DNA from: an uncultured Olleya sp.
Lineage (GTDB): Bacteria > Bacteroidota > Bacteroidia > Flavobacteriales > Flavobacteriaceae
DNA length: 64,000 nucleotides
Direction: 5' to 3'
Assembly: GCA_947503885.1 (NCBI GenBank)
Contig: CANNFD010000001.1
Coordinates: 1 to 64,000 of the forward strand
Shown here: positions 34,504-44,555 of the stretch, one piece after another
How the letters are laid out: every line of letters starts with the position of its first letter
Position numbering within the stretch: position 1 is the stretch's first letter
The notes under the pieces: generated by a model
Told to the model about the DNA's origin: nothing
Databases searched by the model: none
The model's input: only the letters and a program-made list of their open reading frames with translations
Translations under genes and position numbers: made by a program

Positions 34504-36957
34504 TTAGCTTTTCTTTTTAAAAACGTTTTTTAAATCGTTATAATCTATAAAATAAACTAACCTTAAAGAAAAGGTATTACGTTGTTCTTGCTTAAATAAA
34601 GCGTCTGTACTATCAAAAAAGCTAGCTTCAGAGTCGTTTGAGAAATTAAAAATCTGATTCCTGTAAAGGGCAGTTAATTGACTACCAGGTGCAAATTGCC
34701 ATGTGTAACTTAAATCTAAATTCCAGGTATTAAAATTTATGTCTGGGTCAAAATCAGGATTACTACTAATATTGTTTTTATCGTAAATGCTAGACCTATT
34801 TAGACTTCCGTCATTTTGTAGCGTGTACATACTATCGTCATAAGTTACTGTGCTTAAATAGTTTCTAAAACTTAGTGTTAAAGCGTTAAACGAGTTAAAG
34901 TTATAACTACCAGAGATACTTGCAGTGATATCTACACGATCGCGCTGTCCAAATAATATTTGTCCTGCAACTTCTTGACCATTTACATAACCTCTGTCTG
35001 CAGTGTAATTATCATAGTCAAAACCAAGTACCATTAAAAACTTGTCGTTAAATTTAAATCTTGGGTTTAATCCAAACCAGGTATTATTAAAGTTTTTACG
35101 ATTATTATTAAAAAAGCGACCATAGCCTATATTAGCATCAATTGAAAAAAACAAATTATAATTACTAGAAATCCACATATTGGCTTGTGCATAATCTTCT
35201 GTTACAAAATAACTTTCAAAGCCATTTCTAGGCTCAAAATAATCGTATTGTTTGCCAATATTCCAATTAGCATTTATGCCTAAATTATGTAGCGATTTAG
35301 TTTGACCATTAAAATTAAATCCAGTATTAGCACCAGTAAACGTGTTAGGGCTTGCTAATTGATTGTAATTAAACCAAGAGCCAAAATAGGTATTGTTAAA
35401 CGTTTTTGAAGGCTCAAAAGTACGATAACTAATATCTGCACTATAGTTACTATAGTTGTTTCTAAACAAGATTCCTAAATCATTTATATCATAATTCTCA
35501 TCTGCATAACCATAAGTAAAACTATATCTTAAATTACCACTATTTTTACCAACACCTAATTGGGCTGTGTAACCGTTTTCTTTACCTGGTGCGTCATTAA
35601 ATGTGCTCATTTTTACTTCTGCAATAGCACCATAAGTATTTTTTTTGTTTACTAAATCTAATAACAAACCAGTAACATTTGCATCCCTAAAATCACCGTC
35701 TCTAGTTACGTTAGTATTAATTAAAGTAGCAGACGAATTTTTATTAAACTGTTGGTCCAATACCATTATATTATAATTAGCTAAAGGCTCAATTATTTGA
35801 CTGCGTTTAGTACCAGTACTGTTATTTAAAATATCAACTTCCGTCTTTTTGGTAACAGCATTAAAAAAGCCAATACCTAACCCTTTTTTTGTTCGACCAG
35901 ATACTTTTACAGCATTTAGCAATTGTATTTTTTCAGGGTAATCATCAATAGACTCATTACTATCTAGGTTTAATCTTCCAGACGGTCCATCTCCAATACG
36001 TCTTGAATAGAACAAGTTTCCTTTACTAAATAAGTCCACACCTTCAGTAAAAAATTGTCGTTGTTCAGAAAACTGCTGTTCAAAGGGTCCTAAATTTAGC
36101 TGTACATTATCAAAACCTGCTTGACTAAAATCAGGGATTAAAGTAGCATCTAAAGTTAGGTTTTCAGTTAACCCATATTTAATATCTAAACCTGCAGCAA
36201 AATCATTTTCAGTTTCTCCATCATAAGTACTGACCAATCCTGAAGCATAAGGAAAAAAGCTTAATCTTGTAGGAGGTGTAATGTTTTTAATTCCTTTTAA
36301 TTCGGCATTATACAATCCAATACTCCCTTTGGTTACATCAATAGCATTCCAGGTCATTTGTTCTCTAGTTTTTCTGTAATGCCTATGAAACTGAATACCC
36401 CAAGTTGGATCTTCTTGCTGCGTAAAACGTAAAGCTCTATACGGAATTTTAATTTCGACAATCCATCCATCGTCAACTAACTTAACACTACTTTCCCAAA
36501 CAGCATTCCACCCAAAATCTTCACCATAATTTGGACTTTCAACAGCATCTGCCTGTGTACCAGAGCTAAAAACAAAAAACTCGGTATTGTTTTGTGCGTC
36601 ATTATTTGGGTTAAAAATTAAACCAAAAAAGTCAGATTGTCCAAAATTATCACGTTGTGTAAATTGGCGCATAATATCTTCTGGATTATCATAACAATAA
36701 GCTGCAACGTAGATACCAGAATCGTCATAAGTCATTTTTACTTTAGTAGCTTTATTTGCAGGAGCAACATCACCAACATTTGGTCTAAACTCTGTAAAAT
36801 TGGTTGCGACTTGAGCGTCAACCCAAGCTTTATCGTCAAGAACACCATCTATTTTTGGAGGAAAATCAGTACGTTTAATTTGATAAGATTTTTTGTCTTG
36901 AGCTAGAGTTTGAAAACTCACTAGTAAAACTAGGCTAAATAGAATATAAAATTTCAT
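34504..36957 (-). CDS. DUF5916 outer-membrane protein with CBM9-like N-terminal domain
   Basis: 817 residues. Signal peptide (MKFYILFSLVLLVSFQTLAQ), then a carbohydrate-binding family 9-like domain (about 25-215, starting FPPKIDGVLDDKAW) and a long DUF5916 region whose alternating strands and aromatic turns indicate an outer-membrane beta barrel. The ligand is unknown; the family is abundant in flavobacteria. Transcribed alone, with a TAATTTTG box on its strand at plus 37026-37033. Confidence 0.88.
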   Translation of the reverse strand: MKFYILFSLVLLVSFQTLAQDKKSYQIKRTDFPPKIDGVLDDKAWVDAQVATNFTEFRPNVGDVAPANKATKVKMTYDDSGIYVAAYCYDNPEDIMRQFTQRDNFGQSDFFGLIFNPNNDAQNNTEFFVFSSGTQADAVESPNYGEDFGWNAVWESSVKLVDDGWIVEIKIPYRALRFTQQEDPTWGIQFHRHYRKTREQMTWNAIDVTKGSIGLYNAELKGIKNITPPTRLSFFPYASGLVSTYDGETENDFAAGLDIKYGLTENLTLDATLIPDFSQAGFDNVQLNLGPFEQQFSEQRQFFTEGVDLFSKGNLFYSRRIGDGPSGRLNLDSNESIDDYPEKIQLLNAVKVSGRTKKGLGIGFFNAVTKKTEVDILNNSTGTKRSQIIEPLANYNIMVLDQQFNKNSSATLINTNVTRDGDFRDANVTGLLLDLVNKKNTYGAIAEVKMSTFNDAPGKENGYTAQLGVGKNSGNLRYSFTYGYADENYDINDLGILFRNNYSNYSADISYRTFEPSKTFNNTYFGSWFNYNQLASPNTFTGANTGFNFNGQTKSLHNLGINANWNIGKQYDYFEPRNGFESYFVTEDYAQANMWISSNYNLFFSIDANIGYGRFFNNNRKNFNNTWFGLNPRFKFNDKFLMVLGFDYDNYTADRGYVNGQEVAGQILFGQRDRVDITASISGSYNFNSFNALTLSFRNYLSTVTYDDSMYTLQNDGSLNRSSIYDKNNISSNPDFDPDINFNTWNLDLSYTWQFAPGSQLTALYRNQIFNFSNDSEASFFDSTDALFKQEQRNTFSLRLVYFIDYNDLKNVFKKKS

Positions 36958-37025
36958 TTGGTTTTTGATTGATGGTTACTGCACTAAAGACTCAATTAAT
37001 TTTTCTTTGTTACAGTTTTCAATTA

Positions 37026-37033
37026 CAAAATTA
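37026..37033 (-). promoter_or_regulatory. -7 promoter element for the DUF5916 gene
   Basis: Minus-strand TAATTTTG, exact consensus; predicted leader about 60 bases. No -33 box found. Confidence 0.4.
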
Positions 37034-37130
37034 CTTTTGAAGTTAAAAAACACTCATAATTAAACGTTAAATCTGTATTTTGTTTAAAGTTGAATAATAT
37101 TAACTTAAACAGAATTAGTATTTTTATACT

Positions 37131-37697
37131 ATGAAAAATGAAAATTTACAAATAGCCACTTTTGCAGGAGGTTGTTTTTGGTGTACTGAAGCAGTTTTTT
37201 TAAGAATTGAAGGGGTAGAAAAGGTTGTATCTGGTTTTACAGGAGGTACAATAAAAAATCCTGCTTACAGAGAAATAACTACTGGAAGAACCGGTCATGC
37301 TGAAGGTGTGCAAATCTTTTTTGACGATACTAAAGTTAGATTTATTGAATTGTTAGAAATCTTTTTTGCTACACACGATCCAACGACACTTAATAGACAA
37401 GGACATGATATTGGTACACAATACAGATCTGCAATTTTTTATGCTACCGATAAACAAAAAGAAGAAGCTATAGCTTTTATTGACTTTTTAGATAAAGAAA
37501 AGGTGTTTGACAAAAAAATAGTTACAGAGGTTACTGCTTTGGGACCGTTTTATATTGCAGAAGAAGAGCATCAAGATTTTTATGACAACAATAGGGAGTC
37601 CTCATATTGTCAGTTTGTAATTGACCCAAAAATCAGTAAATTGAAAAAATATTATAGCAATAAGTTAAAAGAAAACACACCAAAAGATGCCATATAA
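37131..37697 (+). CDS. msrA: Peptide-methionine (S)-S-oxide reductase
   Basis: 188 residues. The catalytic Cys15 sits in [12 protein letters not shown], and [26 protein letters not shown] carries the substrate-binding residues (quoted here in part: [17 protein letters not shown]). A C-terminal Cys in SSYCQF probably resolves the disulfide. Repairs oxidised methionine. It overlaps folE by 11 bases. Confidence 0.95.
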   Translation: MKNENLQIATFAGGCFWCTEAVFLRIEGVEKVVSGFTGGTIKNPAYREITTGRTGHAEGVQIFFDDTKVRFIELLEIFFATHDPTTLNRQGHDIGTQYRSAIFYATDKQKEEAIAFIDFLDKEKVFDKKIVTEVTALGPFYIAEEEHQDFYDNNRESSYCQFVIDPKISKLKKYYSNKLKENTPKDAI

Positions 37698-38283
37698 AAA
37701 ATTTGAAGAGTATAACGTCAAAGTTACTGACGATGTAAAAAATAGATACAAAAATATTATTGAAGATCTAGGTGAAGACACTCAACGTGAAGGATTGCTT
37801 AAAACTCCAGAGCGTGCAGCAAAAGCAATGCAGTATTTAACACAAGGTTATAATCAAGATGCTGAAAAAATATTAAAAGGTGCCATGTTTAAGGAAGAAT
37901 ACAATGACATGGTAATTGTTAAGGATATAGAGTTTTATTCGCTTTGCGAACACCATATTTTACCTTTTTTTGGAAAAGCACATATTGCATACATCCCTAA
38001 TGGACACATTGTTGGATTAAGTAAATTACCAAGAATTGTAGATGTGTTTTCTAGACGTTTGCAAGTACAAGAGCGACTAACACATCAAATTTTAGATTGC
38101 ATTAATGACACTTTAAAACCAGAAGGTGTTGCTGTGGTTATAGAAGCAAGTCATATGTGTATGCAAATGCGAGGAGTGCAAAAACAAAATAGTGTAACTA
38201 CAACTTCAGGTTTTAGAGGTGCTTTTGAAAACATTGAAACACGAACTGAGTTTTTAAACTTAATCAGTTCTAAATTAAGTTAA
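37687..38283 (+). CDS. folE: GTP cyclohydrolase I
   Basis: 198 residues. Zinc ligands are in [15 protein letters not shown] and [11 protein letters not shown], and [23 protein letters not shown] (in part: [18 protein letters not shown]) is the family core. Catalyses the first step of tetrahydrofolate (and possibly queuosine or pterin) synthesis. Begins within the last codons of msrA; a small membrane-protein gene follows after 54 bases. Confidence 0.96.
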   Translation: MPYKKFEEYNVKVTDDVKNRYKNIIEDLGEDTQREGLLKTPERAAKAMQYLTQGYNQDAEKILKGAMFKEEYNDMVIVKDIEFYSLCEHHILPFFGKAHIAYIPNGHIVGLSKLPRIVDVFSRRLQVQERLTHQILDCINDTLKPEGVAVVIEASHMCMQMRGVQKQNSVTTTSGFRGAFENIETRTEFLNLISSKLS

Positions 38284-38337
38284 TTTTTTTTGGAATACTA
38301 TTTGCTTTCTAATTAACAGAATTACAAATTATTTTAA

Positions 38338-38640
38338 ATGAATTTAAGCAATACAAACAAATACACTAAACTATTTTTAGGACTAATTTTTGACGCATTT
38401 GGTTACGTCTCTTTTATAATACCTGGTATTGGCGAATTTGCAGATATCGTATGGGCTCCAGCTTCAGCATGGTTAATGACACGCTTATATGAAGGTAGAA
38501 AAGGTAGGATTGCAGCTGTATTTAATTTTATAGAAGAAGCCTTGCCTGGTTTTGATGTCATCCCGTCTTTTACAGTAATGTGGTTTTATACTTATGTATT
38601 AAGTAATAAATCTAAAGATGAAACAATTAAAACTAAATAA
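38338..38640 (+). CDS. Small membrane protein, function unknown (100 aa)
   Basis: 100 residues with two hydrophobic stretches (about 11-30 and 75-91) joined by a loop containing FADIVWAPASAWLMTRLYEG and GFDVIPSFT. The even style and position suggest a conserved flavobacterial protein; no domain is recognised. Probably the last gene of the msrA-folE unit, before a terminator. Confidence 0.7.
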   Translation: MNLSNTNKYTKLFLGLIFDAFGYVSFIIPGIGEFADIVWAPASAWLMTRLYEGRKGRIAAVFNFIEEALPGFDVIPSFTVMWFYTYVLSNKSKDETIKTK

Positions 38641-38646
38641 TAATCT

Positions 38647-38676
38647 AACAGCATCTTTTTAAGGTGCTGTTTTTAT
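38647..38676. terminator. Bidirectional terminator
   Basis: AACAGCATCTT-TTTA-AAGGTGCTGTT stem (one G-U) followed by a T-tract; it overlaps the stop codon of the convergent phosphatidyltransferase gene. Confidence 0.75.
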
Positions 38677-39440
38677 TTATACCATAATTTTCTTATAACT
38701 ATAAACACAAAAATCATAAGAGAATACCCAACAAAAAAAGGGATGATAATCTCTTTTAACCCTGATACTAAAAGCACAGCAATTAGTAATAACTGAAACC
38801 CTAAACCAAACGTAGAAATACTAGTCATTAACCAATTAGGGCATACTTTTTCGTATGCTGCTCTAGGGTCCAAAACGTAAATGATTTTATCAAAACCGCC
38901 ATATAATATCTTATATAATCTAAACAAAATATTGACATGACTTTGTTTTTCGCCCGGTAAAGCAGTAGGTGTTTTGGTTTCAAAAATGCGACTTGTGGTA
39001 TCACCATCAAATTTATTTCTTAAAATCACATAGTAATAATTATATAATGTCCCCTGTAATTGGATACCAAAAAAAGCAACTATAGTTAACCAAATTGTTG
39101 CATCTGTGATATACCAAATAGCTCCAAAAATAATTGCATTAAGCAGGATATCGGCAACCGAGTCTAAAAAACGTCCAGTATATGAAGGAGTTTCTTTAAC
39201 CCTTGCCAACTCACCATCTGCAGCATCAAGTATAGATTTTAAAATTAAAAAAAAAGCTGCAGTCCAATACAATCCAATTATAATGCAAAAAACTGCAATT
39301 AATCCAGATACAATAAAAGCTAAAGTAACATGAACAGGGGTGTAATTAGTACTTTTCAAACGGTTAGCAATACGTCTAGCAATTGGTCTTCCGTAGTCAG
39401 AAAGATCAATAAATTTATGCGCTTGTGGTAATTTTGACAT
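38673..39440 (-). CDS. CDP-alcohol phosphatidyltransferase family protein
   Basis: 255 residues, six predicted membrane segments. The complete active-site motif D72-x2-D75-G-x2-AR-x8-G-x3-D93-x3-D97 is visible in DAADGELAR...GRFLDSVAD. It joins an alcohol to a CDP-diacylglycerol; the alcohol (inositol, glycerol phosphate, serine, or another) cannot be read from the sequence. Transcribed alone; a CAAAGATA box at 39539-39546 reads TATCTTTG on its strand, about 100 bases upstream. Confidence 0.88.
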   Translation of the reverse strand: MSKLPQAHKFIDLSDYGRPIARRIANRLKSTNYTPVHVTLAFIVSGLIAVFCIIIGLYWTAAFFLILKSILDAADGELARVKETPSYTGRFLDSVADILLNAIIFGAIWYITDATIWLTIVAFFGIQLQGTLYNYYYVILRNKFDGDTTSRIFETKTPTALPGEKQSHVNILFRLYKILYGGFDKIIYVLDPRAAYEKVCPNWLMTSISTFGLGFQLLLIAVLLVSGLKEIIIPFFVGYSLMIFVFIVIRKLWYK

Positions 39441-39633
39441 ATAAAGTCATAAGAAAAGGTGTTGTGGAATATACCAAGTTAATATTTAAAATAGGAGTGT
39501 GGCTTGGTGTAAGCAAAGTCTATTTAAGTCATTCATTGCAAAGATACTACAAAATTTACGGTGACTAGTTTTTAAAAATTAAAAGTAATATCGGATTTAT
39601 TAATACTTTAGTTATTCAACTTTTATAATTTAT

Positions 39634-40926
39634 TTAATGTAACAAAAACGATTTTAACTCTTCATAACTACCAATTTTAGTAGCTTCTTTTGTTTTATTC
39701 ATTACTCCTTTAATTTGCTTTGGTAGTGGTTGTTCTATTTTAATAACTTTTTCCACAACATCTAAAAACTTAGTTGGATGTGCTGTTTCTAAAAACACAC
39801 AATGTACGTTTGTATGAGCTTTTAAATAGGCTTTACAACCCAGATATCCAACAGCTCCATGTGGGTCTGCAACATAATTATAAGTATCGTAAATTTCTTT
39901 TAAAGCTATTTTAGTTTCGGTATCTGTAAAACTAAAAGACGATAAATTAGCTTTTAATTTACTAAAGTTGTTTTTATAAATTTCTTGAATTCGTATAAAA
40001 TTACTTGGATTACCAACATCCATTGCATTACTAATCGTTTGTACTGAAGGTTGCGGAGAATATTCTTCTGTTTTTAAATAATTTGTTACTACGTTATTTT
40101 GATTATTCGCAGCAATAAAATGTTTTATGGGCAAACCTAATTGTTGTGCCATCATTCCTGCACAAACGTTTCCAAAGTTACCACTTGGTACAGAAAATAC
40201 AATCTCATTATGTGTTTTGTGTAATTGTTTGTAGGCAAATATAAAGTAGAGTAGTTGCGGTAACCAACGTGCTACATTAATAGAGTTTGCTGACGTTAGT
40301 TGCATTTTACTTGTTAAATCTTGATCTAAAAAAGCACGTTTAACCATGTCTTGACAATCGTCAAAAACCCCATCGACTTCTAAAGCTTTTATGTTTTGGC
40401 CTAAAGTAGTCAGTTGCTTTTCTTGTATATCACTAACTTTTCCGGAAGGGTAAAGGATAACTACATTAACACCTTTTACGCCTAAAAATCCGTTAGCAAC
40501 AGCACCACCTGTGTCTCCAGAAGTCGCAACTAATACTGTAACTTGGTTAGTGTTGTTTTTGTTAAAGTAGCCTAAACAACGTGCCATAAATCGTGCACCA
40601 ACATCTTTAAATGCCATAGTTGGTCCATGAAACAATTCTAAAGTTGAAATAGATTCATTTAATTTTACAATAGGAAAATCAAAAGATAAAGTTTCTTTTA
40701 TAATTGTTTTTAAAACCGCTTCCGGAATATCTGGCGATACAAATTGATGTAATGCTTGAAAAGCTATTTCTGTATCACTTAAATTATCAATATTTTTAAA
40801 AAACGAAGCGGGTAAAGGTGTTATTGTTTCAGGAAAATATAAGCCTTTATCGGGTGCTAACCCTTTAATGACTGCTTCTTTAAAAGTTGTTTTTGGTGCT
40901 TTATGGTTTAGACTGTAATATTTCAT
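39634..40926 (-). CDS. thrC: Threonine synthase
   Basis: 430 residues, the long (class I) threonine synthase. The PLP lysine lies in FHGPTMAFKDVGARF, with the phosphate-binding ATSGDTGGAVA loop after it. It converts homoserine phosphate to threonine. The ATG immediately follows the thrB stop codon with no gap. Last gene of thrABC. Confidence 0.96.
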   Translation of the reverse strand: MKYYSLNHKAPKTTFKEAVIKGLAPDKGLYFPETITPLPASFFKNIDNLSDTEIAFQALHQFVSPDIPEAVLKTIIKETLSFDFPIVKLNESISTLELFHGPTMAFKDVGARFMARCLGYFNKNNTNQVTVLVATSGDTGGAVANGFLGVKGVNVVILYPSGKVSDIQEKQLTTLGQNIKALEVDGVFDDCQDMVKRAFLDQDLTSKMQLTSANSINVARWLPQLLYFIFAYKQLHKTHNEIVFSVPSGNFGNVCAGMMAQQLGLPIKHFIAANNQNNVVTNYLKTEEYSPQPSVQTISNAMDVGNPSNFIRIQEIYKNNFSKLKANLSSFSFTDTETKIALKEIYDTYNYVADPHGAVGYLGCKAYLKAHTNVHCVFLETAHPTKFLDVVEKVIKIEQPLPKQIKGVMNKTKEATKIGSYEELKSFLLH

Positions 40927-41850
40927 TTAGCTTAAAATTTTCATTCCTTGTGTATTAATTTTAGAGACGTATGTGTTAAAACTAATATTGGTTTTAGAAT
41001 ATGTGTTATGCATAGCTATTGCTACAGCTTCGGCATTTTTTTTACTTTGGGACAAGGCAAATATTGATGGTCCAGAACCCGAAATACCTACACCTAAAGC
41101 ACCTGCTTTTATAGCATCAGTTTTTACTTGATTAAAATACGGAATTAACTGACTTCTATGTGGCTCTACAACGACATCTATTAACGCCTGGCTTAATAAT
41201 TTATAGTCATTGGTATGTAAGGCGTGTACTAAACTTCCAACATTAGACCATTGTGTTATGGCATCTTGTAACGGAATATTTTTGGGCAATATAGCTCGTG
41301 CTTCAGAAGTTTTAACTTCTATTTGAGGATGAATAATTGTTGCATATAATTCCTTAGGTGTTGGTAATTGTAACACTTGTAATGGAGCAGTGCTTTTTAC
41401 TAAAGTAAAGCCTCCAAATAGAGCAGGAGCTATGTTGTCTGCATGCTCTGCACCACTTGCAACAGCTTCACCTTTCATAGCAAAACCTGTTAATTGTGTT
41501 GGGCTGTAAGGGTTGCCTAATAGTTGATTAATTGCAAACACACTACCAGCAGCGCTAGCAGAACTGCTTCCTATACCACTTCCAGGTTTAATATTTTTAT
41601 AGATTTCTATCTCAAAACCACAATCTGGATTTGCATGATTATATAAGGCTAAAGCCGATACACTAGCTACATTTTTTTCTGCTTCAAAAGGTAAATCTGC
41701 TCCAACTATTTTAGTGATTTTTATACCTTTAATGGGTGTTTTTCTAATCACCATTTGGTCACCAATGGTATCCAAACAAAAGCCTAAGACATCAAAGCCA
41801 CAGGACACATTGGCTACTGTTGCTGGAGAGAATATTCTGATTTCGTTCAT
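40927..41850 (-). CDS. thrB: Homoserine kinase
   Basis: 307 residues, GHMP kinase. ATP-binding motif PGSGIGSSSASAAG and the C-terminal GVGISGSGPSIFAL are typical of ThrB. Phosphorylates homoserine. It starts 36 bases after thrA and abuts thrC. Confidence 0.96.
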   Translation of the reverse strand: MNEIRIFSPATVANVSCGFDVLGFCLDTIGDQMVIRKTPIKGIKITKIVGADLPFEAEKNVASVSALALYNHANPDCGFEIEIYKNIKPGSGIGSSSASAAGSVFAINQLLGNPYSPTQLTGFAMKGEAVASGAEHADNIAPALFGGFTLVKSTAPLQVLQLPTPKELYATIIHPQIEVKTSEARAILPKNIPLQDAITQWSNVGSLVHALHTNDYKLLSQALIDVVVEPHRSQLIPYFNQVKTDAIKAGALGVGISGSGPSIFALSQSKKNAEAVAIAMHNTYSKTNISFNTYVSKINTQGMKILS

Positions 41851-41886
41851 TCAATAACTTTTTTTATTTCCGCTTTAGTGAAACTG

Positions 41887-44328
41887 TTATTTATTACCAA
41901 TTCTTATAATATCTGCAAATAATCCTGATGCAGTAACATCTGCGCCAGCACCAGCACCTTTAACAATTAAAGGTTGTTCTGGGTAGCGTTGGGTATAAAA
42001 CATGACAATATTGTCTTTACCTTCTAGATTATAAAAAGGATGACCTTCTGGAATTTCTTGTAAACCAACTTTAGCTTTTCCATTTTTAAATTTGGCTACA
42101 TATTTTAATTGACAATTATTAGCTTTAGCAGAAGCATATAGCTTTTGAAAATAAGCTTCGTCTTCAATTAAAGTATCATAAAAATGGTCTACAGTTGTAC
42201 TCTCTAAATTCTTTTTAGTTAAAAACGACTCGTTAATAATGTCTTCAATTTCCATAGTTACTCCGTTTTCACGAGCTAGGATTAATATTTTTCTAGCAAC
42301 ATCAATTCCGCTTAAATCAATTCTAGGGTCAGGCTCTGTATAGCCTTCTAATTGTGCTTGTTTAACCGTGTCATGAAAGTTTGTATTATCGTTAAAATTA
42401 TTAAATACAAAATTTAAACTACCAGATAAAACCGCTTGAATACTAATAACTTTGTCTCCAGATGCAACCAAATTATTAAGCGTGTTAATAATTGGTAATC
42501 CTGCACCTACGTTAGTTTCGTATAAAAATGGAGCATTATATTTAAGGGATAATTCCTGCAAGTTTTTGTAATTAGCAAATTTGTCTGCACATGCTATTTT
42601 ATTACAAGCTACTACTGCAACACTTTGCTTTAAGTAACTGTCGTAAATTGCTGCGACTTCTTTATTTGCTGTAACATCAACAAAGATGCTGTTTCTAAGA
42701 TTTAATGAGGTTGTTTTATTTAAAAACCCTGAAATACTAGCTTTTTCAGCATTTTTAAATGCTGTAGTCCAATTATTTAAATCAATACCTTTTGGATTAA
42801 ATAGCATTTTTTTAGAATTAGATAGTCCAACTATTCTAACATCTAATTTTAGATTTTTCTTTAAAAAATTATGTTGCTGCTGGATTTGCTGGATAAGCTT
42901 TTGACCAACATTACCAATCCCTGTAATAAAGACATTAAGTTGTTTTGTATTAACCTCAAAAAAGCGCTCGTGTAAACTATTTAAGGCTTTTTTTACATCA
43001 CTTTGGTTAATAACCGCAGAGATGTTTTTTTCTGAAGCACCTTGAGCAATAGCTCTAACATTAATATTGTTTTTACCCAAAGTGCTAAATAATTTTCCAC
43101 TAATACCCTGATGGCTTTTCATATTATCACCAATTAAAGCAATAATGGACAAGTCTTTTTCTATAATAATAGGGTTAATTTTGTGTAACGAAATTTCGTT
43201 TTCAAACATAGAATTAATCGCCTGTTCAGCTTGCTCTGCATCTTTGACATCAATTCCAAAACAGATAGAATGCTCTGATGATGCTTGCGTTATAAAAATG
43301 ATGTTTATTTTTTGATTTGCTAAGACTCCAAATAACCGTTTAGAAAATCCCGGAATACCAACCATACCACTTCCTTCAAGTGTTAATAAAGCAACATTGT
43401 CAATATGGCTAATCCCTTTAACTGTAAGGTTTGTGTCTTTTTTTTGATTAGATATAATTGTTCCAGTAGCTTCAGGTTGTAACGTGTTTTTTATATGTAT
43501 TGGAATCCCTAAATTTAATACAGGCTGCACTGTTGGTGGATATAAAACTTTAGCACCAAAATGTGACAACTCCATAGCTTCTTGGTAAGACAAATTGGCA
43601 ATTGGGTAAGCTTGTTTTACTAGTTTTGGATTAGTCGTGTACATGCCACTAACATCTGTCCAAATTTCTAATTGGTTTACTTTTAAAGCTGCTGCTATAA
43701 TAGCAGCTGTAAAATCTGATCCACCACGACCTAAAGTTGTAGTTTCTCCAGATTTAGATTTGGCAACAAAACCAGGTAAAATAGTAATTTGTTGGTTTGC
43801 TTTATTAAAGTAATCTATAGTATTTTTATTGGTAATGTCGTAATTAACTTCGGCTTTTGTAAAATCAGAATTAGTAATTATTAACTCTTGACTATTTTTT
43901 AAAACGGAGTTTATTTTTTTTTCTTCCATAATTTTTGAAATTATAAAAGAAGACAGTAATTCTCCGTGACTAACTAATTTATCTGATGTTTTTGGAGATA
44001 ATTCGTTAATTAAATAGATTCCATTAAGTAACTGTTTTAAGTTATCAAAGGTAGCATCTACTTTAACTATAATCGGTTTAGGGTTTAAAGCTAAATCATT
44101 AATAATTTTATAATGACTAGTTTTAATTTTTTCAAAAACCTTGTTGTAAGTGTTGTCTTTTTGTTTCGCTAATTCTCCAGCTTTTAATAATTTATCTGTT
44201 ATGCCACCAACCGCAGAAACCACACAAATTATTGGACTAGTTAAAGCCTCTTTTTCAAGAACATTTATAACTTTTTCTATATTTTGTGAAGAACCAACAG
44301 AGGTGCCTCCAAATTTTAATACTTTCAT
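41887..44328 (-). CDS. thrA: Bifunctional aspartate kinase / homoserine dehydrogenase
   Basis: 813 residues, the usual ThrA length. Aspartate kinase start KFGGTSVGS; LGRGGSDFTAAIIAAAL; two ACT-like regulatory segments (about 310-460, e.g. ITQASSEHSICFGI), which normally bind threonine; then homoserine dehydrogenase with the nucleotide motif FITGIGNVGQ (about 463) and the DLSGIDVARKILILARE active-site region. It commits aspartate to threonine, methionine and isoleucine. A consensus promoter, a leader-peptide gene and a long 5' leader precede it. Confidence 0.97.
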   Translation of the reverse strand: MKVLKFGGTSVGSSQNIEKVINVLEKEALTSPIICVVSAVGGITDKLLKAGELAKQKDNTYNKVFEKIKTSHYKIINDLALNPKPIIVKVDATFDNLKQLLNGIYLINELSPKTSDKLVSHGELLSSFIISKIMEEKKINSVLKNSQELIITNSDFTKAEVNYDITNKNTIDYFNKANQQITILPGFVAKSKSGETTTLGRGGSDFTAAIIAAALKVNQLEIWTDVSGMYTTNPKLVKQAYPIANLSYQEAMELSHFGAKVLYPPTVQPVLNLGIPIHIKNTLQPEATGTIISNQKKDTNLTVKGISHIDNVALLTLEGSGMVGIPGFSKRLFGVLANQKINIIFITQASSEHSICFGIDVKDAEQAEQAINSMFENEISLHKINPIIIEKDLSIIALIGDNMKSHQGISGKLFSTLGKNNINVRAIAQGASEKNISAVINQSDVKKALNSLHERFFEVNTKQLNVFITGIGNVGQKLIQQIQQQHNFLKKNLKLDVRIVGLSNSKKMLFNPKGIDLNNWTTAFKNAEKASISGFLNKTTSLNLRNSIFVDVTANKEVAAIYDSYLKQSVAVVACNKIACADKFANYKNLQELSLKYNAPFLYETNVGAGLPIINTLNNLVASGDKVISIQAVLSGSLNFVFNNFNDNTNFHDTVKQAQLEGYTEPDPRIDLSGIDVARKILILARENGVTMEIEDIINESFLTKKNLESTTVDHFYDTLIEDEAYFQKLYASAKANNCQLKYVAKFKNGKAKVGLQEIPEGHPFYNLEGKDNIVMFYTQRYPEQPLIVKGAGAGADVTASGLFADIIRIGNK

Positions 44329-44353
44329 TTTAAATAGTTTATTGATTGGATTT

Positions 44354-44370
44354 GTAGTTGTAAAAACTAC
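44354..44370 (-). promoter_or_regulatory. Hairpin in the thrA 5' leader
   Basis: GTAGTT-TTTAC-AACTAC on the thrA strand, between the leader peptide and the thrA start. It may be one arm of an attenuator or a translation-blocking structure; it lacks a following U-run. Confidence 0.4.
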
Positions 44371-44394
44371 TTGTATGGAAGGAGTATATAGCGA

Positions 44395-44451
44395 TTAACC
44401 CAAAAGGGTAAAGGTTATAATTAATGTGAAAATAGTGTGTCTTTTTTTCAT
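44395..44451 (-). CDS. Threonine/isoleucine-rich leader peptide of thrABC
   Basis: An 18-codon frame on the thrA strand, ATG at 44449-44451, TAA at 44395-44397, encoding MKKRHTIFTLIITFTLLG. Four of 18 codons are Thr (6, 9, 13, 15) and three Ile (7, 11, 12), clustered in the second half as in E. coli ThrL. It begins about 13 bases after the predicted transcript start and ends 66 bases before the thrA ATG. This composition and position fit an attenuation leader sensing Thr and Ile. Hairpins UAACC/GGUUA (spanning the leader's end) and GTAGTT/AACTAC (44354-44370) follow, but neither is trailed by a U-tract, so the mode of control is open. Confidence 0.65.
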   Translation of the reverse strand: MKKRHTIFTLIITFTLLG

Positions 44452-44470
44452 TTATTGCATCTATACCTAT

Positions 44471-44497
44471 CAAATGTATTACATTTACTGTTATCAA
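44471..44497 (-). promoter_or_regulatory. Promoter of thr operon
   Basis: On the minus strand TTG (plus 44495-44497), 16-base spacer, TACATTTG (plus 44471-44478). Predicted start near 44464, which leaves a 135-base leader in front of thrA. Confidence 0.65.
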
Positions 44498-44555
44498 AAA
44501 AACCAAACATCAATTTTTATTAGATTGATAATTAATAGACTATATAATATTAAAA

